Assembly: GCA_003978455.1 (NCBI GenBank)
Contig: QNZT01000164.1
Location: 1 to 5,604 of the forward strand
Reading direction: 5' to 3'
DNA: 5,604 bases
Origin: Sulfurospirillum sp.
GTDB taxonomy: Bacteria > Campylobacterota > Campylobacteria > Campylobacterales > QNZT01
A model generated the notes under the pieces. It did no database searches and was not told where the DNA came from. It saw only the letters and a program-made list of their open reading frames with translations. Below are positions 1 through 5,604 of the stretch, piece after piece. Made by a program: the position numbers and the translations under genes. Numbering within the stretch: the stretch's first letter is position 1; the number at the start of each line of letters is the position of its first letter.

Positions 1-1553
1 ATGTGGATTTCTCCTACGAAGTGAGCCGTTCCCTCGCATCGAGTGAAGGGGCGCTGCTGATCGTCGATGCTTCACAGGGTGTCGAAGCTCAGACCATAGC
101 CAATGTTTACATCGCCCTTGAAAACGACCTGGAGCTGATTCCGGTCATCAACAAGATCGACCTCCCCGCGGCAGAACCGGATCGTGTCAAAGAGGAGATC
201 GAACTGACCATCGGACTCGACTGTACCGATGCACTCGAAACCAGTGCCAAAACCGGTCAGGGCATCAAAGAGCTGCTGGATGCTATCGTCGAGCGTATCC
301 CTGCCCCGCAGGGGGATGAAAAAGCACCCGCCAAAGCACTGATCTACGACAGCTGGTTCGACAACTATCTGGGTGCCCTTGCACTGGTGCGTGTCTATGA
401 CGGGGAGATCCGAAAAGGTCAGGAGGTATTGGTGATGGGTACCAAAAACCGTCATGAAATACTCTCTCTCACCTACCCCCATCCGCTTAAACCGGTCAAA
501 ACAGACGTCATCAAAACCGGGGAGATCGGGATCGTCTCACTAGGACTCAAAAATGTCGGAGACGTACGGGTAGGTGACACCATCACCGATGCCAAAAATC
601 CGACTGCCGAAGCGATCGGCGGCTTTGAAGAGGCAAAAGCGTTTGTCTTTGCCGGACTCTATCCCATCGAAACGGATAAGTTTGAAGATTTGAGAGATGC
701 ACTAGACAAACTGAAACTCAACGACGCAAGTATCTCCTATGAGCCGGAGACTTCTGTCGCGCTGGGCTTTGGTTTTCGTGTCGGTTTTCTGGGAATGCTC
801 CATATGGAAGTGGTCAAAGAGCGTCTGGAGAGAGAGTTTGGACTCGATCTCATCGCAACCGCTCCAACCGTTATCTACAAAGTGATCAAAAGCGACGGCA
901 CAGAGATGGAGATTCACAACCCGAGCGAACTGCCGCCTGTCAACGAGATAGAGCAGATTTTGGAACCCTACGTCAAAGCGACGATCCTGACACCCTCCGA
1001 GTATCTTGGCAATGTCATCACACTAGTCAATGACAAACGCGGGATTCAGGAGAAGATGGACTACATCACACCCGAACGCGTACTGCTGGAGTATGCTATT
1101 CCCATGAACGAGATCGTTATGGATTTTTACGACAAACTAAAATCCACCACCAAAGGGTATGCGAGTTTCGACTACGAACCCACCGGATACAGAGAAGGCG
1201 ATCTGGTCAAACTCGATATCCGTGTCGCAGGCGAAGTGGTCGATGCCCTCTCCATCATCGTGCCAAAATCCAAAGCGGTCTCCAAAGGGCGTGAATTTGT
1301 CAAGCAGATGAAAGAGCTGGTACCCAGACAACTCTTTGAAGTTGCCATCCAGGCGAGTATCGGCAATAAAATCATCTCCCGCGAAACCGTCAAATCGATG
1401 GGAAAAAACGTTACTGCCAAATGTTACGGCGGTGATATCACCCGTAAACGTAAACTGCTGGAGAAACAGAAAGCCGGTAAAAAACGTATGAAGTCCATCG
1501 GAAAAGTACAGCTTCCGCAGGAAGCCTTCCTCACAGTTCTCAAAATAGACTAA
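1..1553 (+). CDS. lepA: Elongation factor 4 (LepA), 5'-truncated by window edge
   Basis: LepA/EF4 is a ribosome-binding translational GTPase related to EF-G, proposed to back-translocate or remodel stalled ribosomes. The reading frame is open from base 3; bases 1-2 are the end of the preceding codon, probably the His of the G3 motif DTPGH. The visible 516 residues start with VDFSYEVSRS. G4 is NKID at visible residues 50-53 and G5 is SAK at 81-83. The LepA-typical beta-barrel segment DSWFDNYLG follows at 116-124, then GFRVGFLGMLHMEVV at 257-271 and STTKGYASFDYE at 381-392. The LepA-specific basic C-terminal domain includes KRKLLEKQKAGKKRMK at 482-497 and ends in PQEAFLTVLKID. The family is usually about 600 residues, so roughly 80 are missing upstream. 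The C-terminus is intact, stopping at TAA 1551-1553, and no frameshift is seen. Identity is near certain; only the start is unknown. Confidence 0.98.
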   Translation, partial: VDFSYEVSRSLASSEGALLIVDASQGVEAQTIANVYIALENDLELIPVINKIDLPAAEPDRVKEEIELTIGLDCTDALETSAKTGQGIKELLDAIVERIPAPQGDEKAPAKALIYDSWFDNYLGALALVRVYDGEIRKGQEVLVMGTKNRHEILSLTYPHPLKPVKTDVIKTGEIGIVSLGLKNVGDVRVGDTITDAKNPTAEAIGGFEEAKAFVFAGLYPIETDKFEDLRDALDKLKLNDASISYEPETSVALGFGFRVGFLGMLHMEVVKERLEREFGLDLIATAPTVIYKVIKSDGTEMEIHNPSELPPVNEIEQILEPYVKATILTPSEYLGNVITLVNDKRGIQEKMDYITPERVLLEYAIPMNEIVMDFYDKLKSTTKGYASFDYEPTGYREGDLVKLDIRVAGEVVDALSIIVPKSKAVSKGREFVKQMKELVPRQLFEVAIQASIGNKIISRETVKSMGKNVTAKCYGGDITRKRKLLEKQKAGKKRMKSIGKVQLPQEAFLTVLKID

Positions 1554-1554
1554 T

Positions 1555-1588
1555 TTTCACTTCATGAACAACGCTTCATGAAGTGAAA
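1555..1588. repeat. Perfect 14-bp inverted repeat just after lepA
   Basis: The left arm TTTCACTTCATGAA (1555-1568) and right arm TTCATGAAGTGAAA (1575-1588) are exact reverse complements around the 6-base loop CAACGC, starting one base after the lepA stop codon. Position suggests a transcript-end hairpin. However, the stem has only 4 G:C pairs in 14, and neither strand has a T-run after it, so it is not a classical intrinsic terminator. Each arm also contains the self-complementary octamer TTCATGAA, so the site is two palindromes with centres 14 bases apart. It could instead be an RNA-stabilising 3' end, a protein-binding site or a copy of a dispersed palindromic repeat. Confidence 0.85.
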
Positions 1589-1680
1589 TGTGTCAAATCC
1601 ACACACTCACTGCTTAAAAAATCCTGTTATTTCATTTCTTATTAAAGTTTTTACTTTTTAAACTTAATTTGACTTTTCTG
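1589..1680. other. AT-rich intergenic stretch upstream of the exported-protein gene
   Basis: No coding potential is visible. It contains runs of T and A and a short imperfectly supported inverted repeat, AAGTTT (1645-1650) and AAACTT (1660-1665) with a 9-base spacer, lying 19-39 bases upstream of the TATAAT box at 1684. That is where a regulator or the -35 contact region would sit. A TTGACT hexamer at 1669-1674 resembles a -35 box but is only 9 bases from the -10 box, too close to work with it. Confidence 0.5.
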
Positions 1681-1689
1681 TGTTATAAT
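1681..1689 (+). promoter_or_regulatory. Extended -10 promoter for the exported-protein gene
   Basis: TGTTATAAT matches the extended -10 consensus TGnTATAAT exactly. No -35 consensus lies at 16-18 bases upstream, which is common for housekeeping promoters in Campylobacterota, where the extended -10 dominates. A transcript would start near 1696, leaving a leader of about 27 bases before the TTG start at 1723. This is sequence matching only. Confidence 0.65.
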
Positions 1690-1710
1690 CTGAAGACAAA
1701 CATATCGTTC

Positions 1711-1714
1711 AGGA
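1711..1714 (+). promoter_or_regulatory. Ribosome binding site that fixes the TTG start at 1723
   Basis: AGGA at 1711-1714 is followed by an 8-base spacer and then TTG 1723-1725. This site decides the start, because the frame has no ATG before codon 133 of the shortened protein, and the alternative TTG at 1669 lies upstream of the predicted transcription start. Confidence 0.6.
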
Positions 1715-1722
1715 TTAAAGCA

Positions 1723-2529
1723 TTGGTTAATAAGTTTCCGCTCTTTTTACTACTGTTGTGTGTCGGCTTTTGCGTGCAGCCACCTTTGTACGGTAGCCAA
1801 AATCCTTTTGCAGTCAGATTTCCTCTCAAAGAGGGAATCATCCACTATGCGATAAGAGGAAGTGTCGAGGGAACAAAAGTGCTCTATTTCAGAGATTATG
1901 GAGCCAAAGAGCTCATCATCGAACAAACAAGAGGCAACATCCTCACACATCCAAAAACCAAACAAAAGGCAGTTTTGATACGTGACGGGGAGAAATATAC
2001 GATCGATCTTACCAAAAAAGAGATCCGAAAAGAGCCACTTCTAACAAACCTCCTCGAACAGAAGTTCCGAAAACTTACACAAACTGAACAGAAGAGTGTA
2101 TTAAAAAATCTTCAAAATATGCCGGATCGCTCCTGGGAAAACCTTGACAGAGAGTGTATATCCAATGCAAAAAAGATAGAGAACCTGTGGTGTACCCGGG
2201 AACAGATAGAGGGGAAAGATCAGTGCAGCATAGCTCACGGTCTCCTGATACTTGATTCAGATATCGATATTCTCGGCTTTCATGTCAAAGAGTTCGTCAC
2301 GAAAATCGAAGACAAATCACCCGATCCTCAAATGTTTCAACTTCCCCCAAACATACCCGTCACAAAAGCAGAGCAAGATCTTAGCCATACAGCAAATCAG
2401 ATCCTCAAAAAACTGACCGACACCAACCGTTCATTTGCTTGCAAAACCCAAAAACACACTGCCGCAGACCGGGAGGGGCTGCAACAAAGTATGTACCGGG
2501 AGATTCAAAAGCTCTCCAAAAACTTTTAA
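1723..2529 (+). CDS. Exported protein of unknown function, possibly LolA/DUF4412-like
   Basis: I do not recognise this 268-residue protein securely. The start is set at TTG 1723 rather than TTG 1669, because an extended -10 box (1681-1689) lies between them and an AGGA site sits 8 bases before 1723. From this start the N-terminus is a signal peptide: Lys4, then a hydrophobic core FPLFLLLLCVGFCV (5-18), with cleavage plausible near YGS-Q (23-26). The context of Cys17 does not fit a lipobox. The mature part begins with a beta-rich segment (FPLKEGIIHY 33-42, then VLYFRDYGAKE 53-63), is Lys/Glu-rich in the middle, and ends with a helical tail. Four cysteines (145, 157, 168, 240) could form disulfides in the periplasm. 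The GTKVLYFRDYG stretch and the late FQLPPNIPV segment recall periplasmic LolA/DUF4412-type domains, from memory only. It converges with the protease gene, 51 bases away, and has its own promoter. Confidence 0.8.
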   Translation: MVNKFPLFLLLLCVGFCVQPPLYGSQNPFAVRFPLKEGIIHYAIRGSVEGTKVLYFRDYGAKELIIEQTRGNILTHPKTKQKAVLIRDGEKYTIDLTKKEIRKEPLLTNLLEQKFRKLTQTEQKSVLKNLQNMPDRSWENLDRECISNAKKIENLWCTREQIEGKDQCSIAHGLLILDSDIDILGFHVKEFVTKIEDKSPDPQMFQLPPNIPVTKAEQDLSHTANQILKKLTDTNRSFACKTQKHTAADREGLQQSMYREIQKLSKNF

Positions 2530-2580
2530 ATCAACACTGTCAGTGCTGCTGCACAAGCATCATAAAATATTCAAATACCC
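2530..2580. other. Short gap between convergent genes
   Basis: Only 51 bases separate the stop codons of the two convergent genes. It holds small self-complementary words, CACTG-T-CAGTG at 2535-2545 and GTGC-TGCT-GCAC at 2543-2554, but neither makes a stable stem followed by a T-run. I see no convincing terminator for either strand, so the transcripts may overlap at their 3' ends. Confidence 0.5.
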
Positions 2581-4578
2581 TTAAAACGTCGCCAGAAACA
2601 TCCTTCTTGCAAAGTTTTGAATTTTGCTCGGTTTGAGTGTTTCGATGTTGGAACGCGAAAAAATCGGCAAACTGCTTGCGATAGAATACTCCTGCGTATC
2701 GGTGATGATTTTTGTACCCTTTACCACCAGCGTATACTCACCCGCAGGCAGATATCCGACCTCTATCTGCTCGATATTATCTACATGATTTGCTTTGTTT
2801 TTCTGCGCTACTCTTGACGGGTGCTCTTTATCCAGAGTATAAGGATAGTAATGCTGCCCTGTCGTTTCATTGACCAGCACCATATCGATATCATTGACCA
2901 ATGTTATATCGCTGGAAGGATTCGCTTCGGGATCGACCCAGGCAATCGTCACTTTGAAGTCACTCCCTTTTGCCATTTTGAACTTATAGCTGTTTTCGCG
3001 TCCGTGACCGATAGTAGAGATATTTACCAGCGGATATTTTCCTCCGATGGTCTTGACTGTATCCACCGCTGCCCGGGCATCGATCATCCCAAATCCAGCT
3101 TTATAATCCGGTCCGGGATTGGCGACATCGGTAGCAGTGTTAATCAATACCGCCTTGAGTGTATCATGACGAATATCATATCCACCGGTAACTTTTTTAT
3201 ACTCTTCTGCGACCAGCAGTCCCATTCCGGTAGCACCCGGACATGCCATGGAGGTACCGCTCATCATCGCATAAGCGCTATCTCCCTCACTCGTAGGAGA
3301 AGTGACATACTCGCCTCTGACACAGAGATCCGGTTTGATACGACCATCTCTGACCGGACCCGCACTGCTTAGGGTAGCTACCTTGTTACTCATACTATTC
3401 AGTGCACCGATCGTAAAAACATTTTTGGAATTTCCAGGACCTTTGATGATACCATATTCACTATATGCACTATCAAGCCCGTCATTGCCCGCTGCTTCAA
3501 AGATATTCAGATAGGGATTTTGACTGACCACATCATCCTGAGTTGCGGCAAGCGCGTCATAATCAGCTAAATGCTCTTTGAGACTATATCCGTATGAGTG
3601 GTTGGAAAACAAGATACCATCACGTTTGTACATATTTAAAACTGCATCGGAAAATGCATCATCACCAAAATAGTAACTGTAAACATCCACTTCGTTTGCC
3701 ATACCGTGCGCTTTGGGATTGATACCTGCCGCGCCTATCGTACCGGCAACATGTGTTGCATGAAAATTGACTTCCCCATTGGAAGTTCTGTCATATACCC
3801 TGTTTCCAAACTCACGATGTGTCTTTAAAACAGCACCGCCATCTACAATACCTACAGAAAAATTCCGACCATTGAGATTGTAAGGATCAGACCAAAGTGG
3901 CTGTACATGGCTCGCTTCGGAAGTTTTACTGTTGCGTTCTTCAAGCAAAGGCATCGCATCTGTCTGAAAGAGTTTGGATGCTTTATCCATATACTGTACA
4001 AGCGGCAGTTTGGACATCTTTTTAAATGCCTTTGTCGTCAATCTTACTCTTGCACTTCTTGATTCTGGTGTCACTTTTTCGATTTTAGCATCGATCCTGT
4101 GTTCAGAGAGATAGCGTGCAAGATCCTGATGTGACAACTCCTTCAAAAACAGTACATTTGCCTCTACAACATCATCATCGGAGAGTGTCGCCAGATTCAT
4201 CTCATTGTGATGCTGATTGATTCTGTCTTGCGTATTTACGCTGCGGATCTCTTCGATATCGGTTACTTCATGAAGTCGACCTATCAAAGATTCCGGCAGA
4301 TAAAAATAGTAATTCAACGCTCCGGCATAAACAATGGTATCCACACCCATTGTATAAAAACGCTCCTTTTCACTTCTGCTGAGAGGTTTGTTAAAACTGA
4401 CCAGAAGTGTTGTCTCAACATCTCTGTTTCCCAGTGATTTCAAAACAAGAGCTTGTCCGCCATTGCCATTGTAGGTATCGCTTTTGTACTCATCGCCTTG
4501 TGCATATGCGCCTGCCTGTAACACTGTCGAGAGGATAAGCGCATTAAGCGTGGTCTTAGATAATTTATCAGATATCAT
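2581..4578 (-). CDS. Secreted S8 (subtilisin-like) serine protease with C-terminal beta-sandwich
   Basis: This complete 665-residue protein is a subtilase that should hydrolyse peptide bonds outside the cytoplasm. ATG 4578-4576 is preceded by GGAG with a 5-base spacer. Residues 1-26 form a signal peptide (hydrophobic LNALILSTVL, cleavage after AYA 24-26). Residues about 42-205 look like a long pro-region: one part resembles the N-terminal pro-domain of KP-43-type subtilases, and a second alpha/beta part ends near LPLVQYMDKA (191-200). The catalytic domain has Asp246 in GIVDGG, His273 in HATHVAGT, oxyanion Asn365 in EAAGNDG and Ser443 in SGTSMACPG, so all four key residues are present. SSAGP (404-408) and GRIKPDL (412-418) are typical of subtilases. 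Residues about 515-640 form a beta-sandwich like that after KP-43-type catalytic domains (VTIAWVDP 543-550, VNDIDMVLV 561-569, LPAGEYTLVVKGT 610-622). No sorting domain or C-terminal membrane anchor follows. Natural substrates cannot be read; nutrient scavenging or surface-protein processing are guesses. Confidence 0.96.
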   Translation of the reverse strand: MISDKLSKTTLNALILSTVLQAGAYAQGDEYKSDTYNGNGGQALVLKSLGNRDVETTLLVSFNKPLSRSEKERFYTMGVDTIVYAGALNYYFYLPESLIGRLHEVTDIEEIRSVNTQDRINQHHNEMNLATLSDDDVVEANVLFLKELSHQDLARYLSEHRIDAKIEKVTPESRSARVRLTTKAFKKMSKLPLVQYMDKASKLFQTDAMPLLEERNSKTSEASHVQPLWSDPYNLNGRNFSVGIVDGGAVLKTHREFGNRVYDRTSNGEVNFHATHVAGTIGAAGINPKAHGMANEVDVYSYYFGDDAFSDAVLNMYKRDGILFSNHSYGYSLKEHLADYDALAATQDDVVSQNPYLNIFEAAGNDGLDSAYSEYGIIKGPGNSKNVFTIGALNSMSNKVATLSSAGPVRDGRIKPDLCVRGEYVTSPTSEGDSAYAMMSGTSMACPGATGMGLLVAEEYKKVTGGYDIRHDTLKAVLINTATDVANPGPDYKAGFGMIDARAAVDTVKTIGGKYPLVNISTIGHGRENSYKFKMAKGSDFKVTIAWVDPEANPSSDITLVNDIDMVLVNETTGQHYYPYTLDKEHPSRVAQKNKANHVDNIEQIEVGYLPAGEYTLVVKGTKIITDTQEYSIASSLPIFSRSNIETLKPSKIQNFARRMFLATF

Positions 4579-4583
4579 TTTGT

Positions 4584-4587
4584 CTCC
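4584..4587 (-). promoter_or_regulatory. Ribosome binding site of the S8 protease gene
   Basis: Read on the - strand, GGAG lies 5 bases before the ATG at 4578-4576. This supports the start that also gives a well-formed signal peptide. Confidence 0.75.
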
Positions 4588-4637
4588 ATTTTTTTTGTTT
4601 CTAACTCTATTTCGGTCAAGTTTTTAAAAAATTAACA

Positions 4638-4668
4638 ATTTTATTTTACTTTTTCTCTTTCTGGTCAA
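4638..4668 (-). promoter_or_regulatory. Weak candidate promoter for the S8 protease gene
   Basis: On the - strand, TTGACC (4668-4663) matches 5 of 6 bases of the -35 consensus. It is followed by two overlapping TAAAAT boxes (4648-4643 and 4643-4638), each 5 of 6 to TATAAT. Spacings are 14 and 19 bases, both off the optimum of 17, so this is tentative. A second TTGACC lies at 4619-4614, 49 bases nearer the gene, but has no -10 box at proper spacing. Confidence 0.25.
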
Positions 4669-4749
4669 AAAAGATACTTTTTGTTTACCATTTGAAACAT
4701 TTTTACCCTTTTGCCCAAAAGCCCTGAGAAAAAAATCAAATTATTTAGA

Positions 4750-4755
4750 TATAAT
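4750..4755 (+). promoter_or_regulatory. -10 box of trpS
   Basis: A perfect TATAAT, with no TG extension and no recognisable -35 box 16-18 bases upstream; an A-rich stretch is there instead. A start near 4762 would give a leader of about 24 bases, leaving no room for a tRNA-sensing leader such as a T-box or a trp leader peptide. Confidence 0.6.
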
Positions 4756-4771
4756 CATCCAACTTTAGATC

Positions 4772-4775
4772 AGGA
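4772..4775 (+). promoter_or_regulatory. Ribosome binding site of trpS
   Basis: AGGA lies 10 bases before ATG 4786-4788, a slightly long but workable spacing. No other start codon nearby gives a better TrpS N-terminus. Confidence 0.6.
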
Positions 4776-4785
4776 CACTATTTTC

Positions 4786-5604
4786 ATGAGAGTTATTACA
4801 GGTATTCAACCGTCAGGTACACTACATATCGGCAACTATTTCGGCGCTATCAGGCAGATGCTCGATTTTCAGGACAAGAGCGATCTTTTCATCTTTATCG
4901 CGGATTATCACGCGCTTACATCGCTCAAAGATGCCCAGGCACTGCGTCAAAATACGATCGATGCCGCGATCACCTATCTGTCACTCGGTATCGACCCCGA
5001 AAAATCGACCCTCTGGGTACAATCCGATGTCAAAGAGGTGCTCGAACTCTACTGGATACTCTCCGGATATACCCCGATGGGACTGCTGGAACGCGCCCAC
5101 AGCTACAAAGACAAAGTGGCAAAAGGGATCGCCGCCAACCACGCCCTCTTCTCTTACCCCGTACTGATGGCAGCAGATATCCTCCTCTATGATGCGGAGA
5201 TAGTGCCGGTGGGAAAAGATCAGATACAACACGTCGAAATCACCAGGGATATCGCAATCAAGTTCAATAACGACAAAGGCGAACTCTTCACCCTGCCGCA
5301 GTTTAAAACAGATGAAGATATCCAGACCATACCCGGAACAGATGGTGCTAAGATGAGTAAAAGCTACGGCAATACGATCGATCTTTTCACCACCGAAAAG
5401 CAGCTGAAAAAGCAGACAGGAAAGATCGTCACCGAATCGGTACCGATGGAAGAGCCCAAAGAGTACATCAACTGTAACGTTTACAATCTCTGTAAACTCT
5501 TCCTCGACGAAGCGGGACAAAAAGAGCTGCAGGAGCGTTACAAACGCGGCGGAGAGGGGCACGGACACTTCAAGATCTATCTCAAAGAGTTGATCTGGGA
5601 TCAT
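4786..5604 (+). CDS. trpS: Tryptophanyl-tRNA synthetase (TrpS), 3'-truncated by window edge
   Basis: TrpS is a cytoplasmic class I aminoacyl-tRNA synthetase, usually a homodimer, that charges tRNA-Trp with tryptophan using ATP. The frame runs from ATG 4786 without a stop to the window end, giving 273 residues. The N-terminus MRVITGIQPSGTLHIGNY carries the class I HIGH-type signature as HIGN at residues 14-17. PVLMAADILLY (125-135) and VGKDQIQH (142-149) are typical of the bacterial TrpS active-site region, and the second class I signature KMSKS is intact at 189-193. The visible C-terminal part, including GGEGHGHFK at 255-263, belongs to the helical tRNA-binding domain. Bacterial TrpS is usually about 320-340 residues, so roughly 50-60 are missing. 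The start is set by an AGGA site and by family agreement. It has its own promoter and is divergent from the protease gene. Confidence 0.98.
   Translation, partial: MRVITGIQPSGTLHIGNYFGAIRQMLDFQDKSDLFIFIADYHALTSLKDAQALRQNTIDAAITYLSLGIDPEKSTLWVQSDVKEVLELYWILSGYTPMGLLERAHSYKDKVAKGIAANHALFSYPVLMAADILLYDAEIVPVGKDQIQHVEITRDIAIKFNNDKGELFTLPQFKTDEDIQTIPGTDGAKMSKSYGNTIDLFTTEKQLKKQTGKIVTESVPMEEPKEYINCNVYNLCKLFLDEAGQKELQERYKRGGEGHGHFKIYLKELIWDH

Larger units (their letters stand above)
4579..4785. promoter_or_regulatory. Divergent AT-rich promoter region between protease gene and trpS
   Basis: No gene is visible in these 207 bases. They are rich in T and A tracts and serve both flanking genes. On the + side are a TATAAT box and AGGA site for trpS. 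On the - side are a GGAG site and a weak candidate promoter. A short inverted repeat CTTTT-GCCC-AAAAG lies at 4708-4721, too small to call. Confidence 0.6.

Noticed and set aside
72..482. Open frame of 136 codons on the - strand
   Set aside because: It is a shadow of lepA, opposite its conserved G4 and G5 motifs.
1669..1689. TTGACT at 1669 paired with TATAAT at 1684 as a classical promoter
   Set aside because: The spacing is 9 bases, far below the 16-18 needed; the extended -10 alone is the better reading.
2530..2580. Bidirectional terminator between the convergent genes
   Set aside because: Only 4-5 bp stems with very small loops and no following T-run are present.
2439..2636. 65-codon + strand frame with a Cys-rich stretch
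   Set aside because: It overlaps the ends of two real genes in another frame, has no convincing ribosome binding site, and its Cys run comes from a TGC-repeat-like stretch in the gap.
2821..3372. Open frame of 183 codons on the + strand
   Set aside because: It lies wholly antisense to the S8 protease, whose frame holds all catalytic motifs; the translated product has no recognisable family pattern.
4265..4276. Palindrome ACTTCATGAAGT similar to the arms of the repeat after lepA
   Set aside because: It lies inside the protease coding sequence and encodes ordinary residues of the pro-region; a single 12-base match gives no sign of a shared function.
4756..4785. Trp-responsive leader or T-box upstream of trpS
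   Set aside because: The leader after the TATAAT box is only about 24 bases, with no room for a specifier hairpin or leader peptide.
4981..5604. Open frame of 207 codons on the - strand
   Set aside because: It is antisense to trpS, which carries HIGN and KMSKS in the other frame; long antisense frames are common opposite such genes.

Overview
The window most likely comes from a chromosome of a Campylobacterota (Epsilonproteobacteria) bacterium, perhaps a marine sulfur oxidiser of the Sulfurovum/Sulfurimonas type. This rests on how the LepA and TrpS proteins read, on AT-rich intergenic DNA with TATAAT boxes and weak or absent -35 boxes, and on moderate coding GC. The taxon is an inference from remembered protein families, not from a search.

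Layout. (1) Bases 1-1553, + strand: the 3' six-sevenths of lepA (elongation factor 4); the window opens just after the G3 motif. (2) 1554-1722: intergenic DNA with a perfect 14-bp inverted repeat right after the lepA stop, then AT-rich DNA ending in an extended -10 promoter and a ribosome binding site. (3) 1723-2529, + strand: an unrecognised 268-residue exported protein, probably starting at a TTG codon. (4) 2530-2580: a 51-bp gap between convergent genes, with no convincing terminator. (5) 2581-4578, - strand: a complete 665-residue secreted subtilisin-like (S8) protease with signal peptide, long N-terminal pro-region, catalytic domain and C-terminal beta-sandwich. (6) 4579-4785: an AT-rich divergent promoter region. 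(7) 4786-5604, + strand: the first 273 codons of trpS (tryptophanyl-tRNA synthetase), running off the window.

Two translation housekeeping genes, lepA and trpS, therefore flank two envelope or secreted accessory genes that converge on each other. The two middle genes are on opposite strands with separate promoters, so they are not an operon, and no functional link between them can be read from the sequence. The protease carries D-G-G and H-A-T-H active-site contexts that I associate with Bacteroidota secreted subtilases, which makes it the most interesting gene here. I saw no RNA gene, insertion sequence, CRISPR array or defence system, and no clear sign of a wholly new system.
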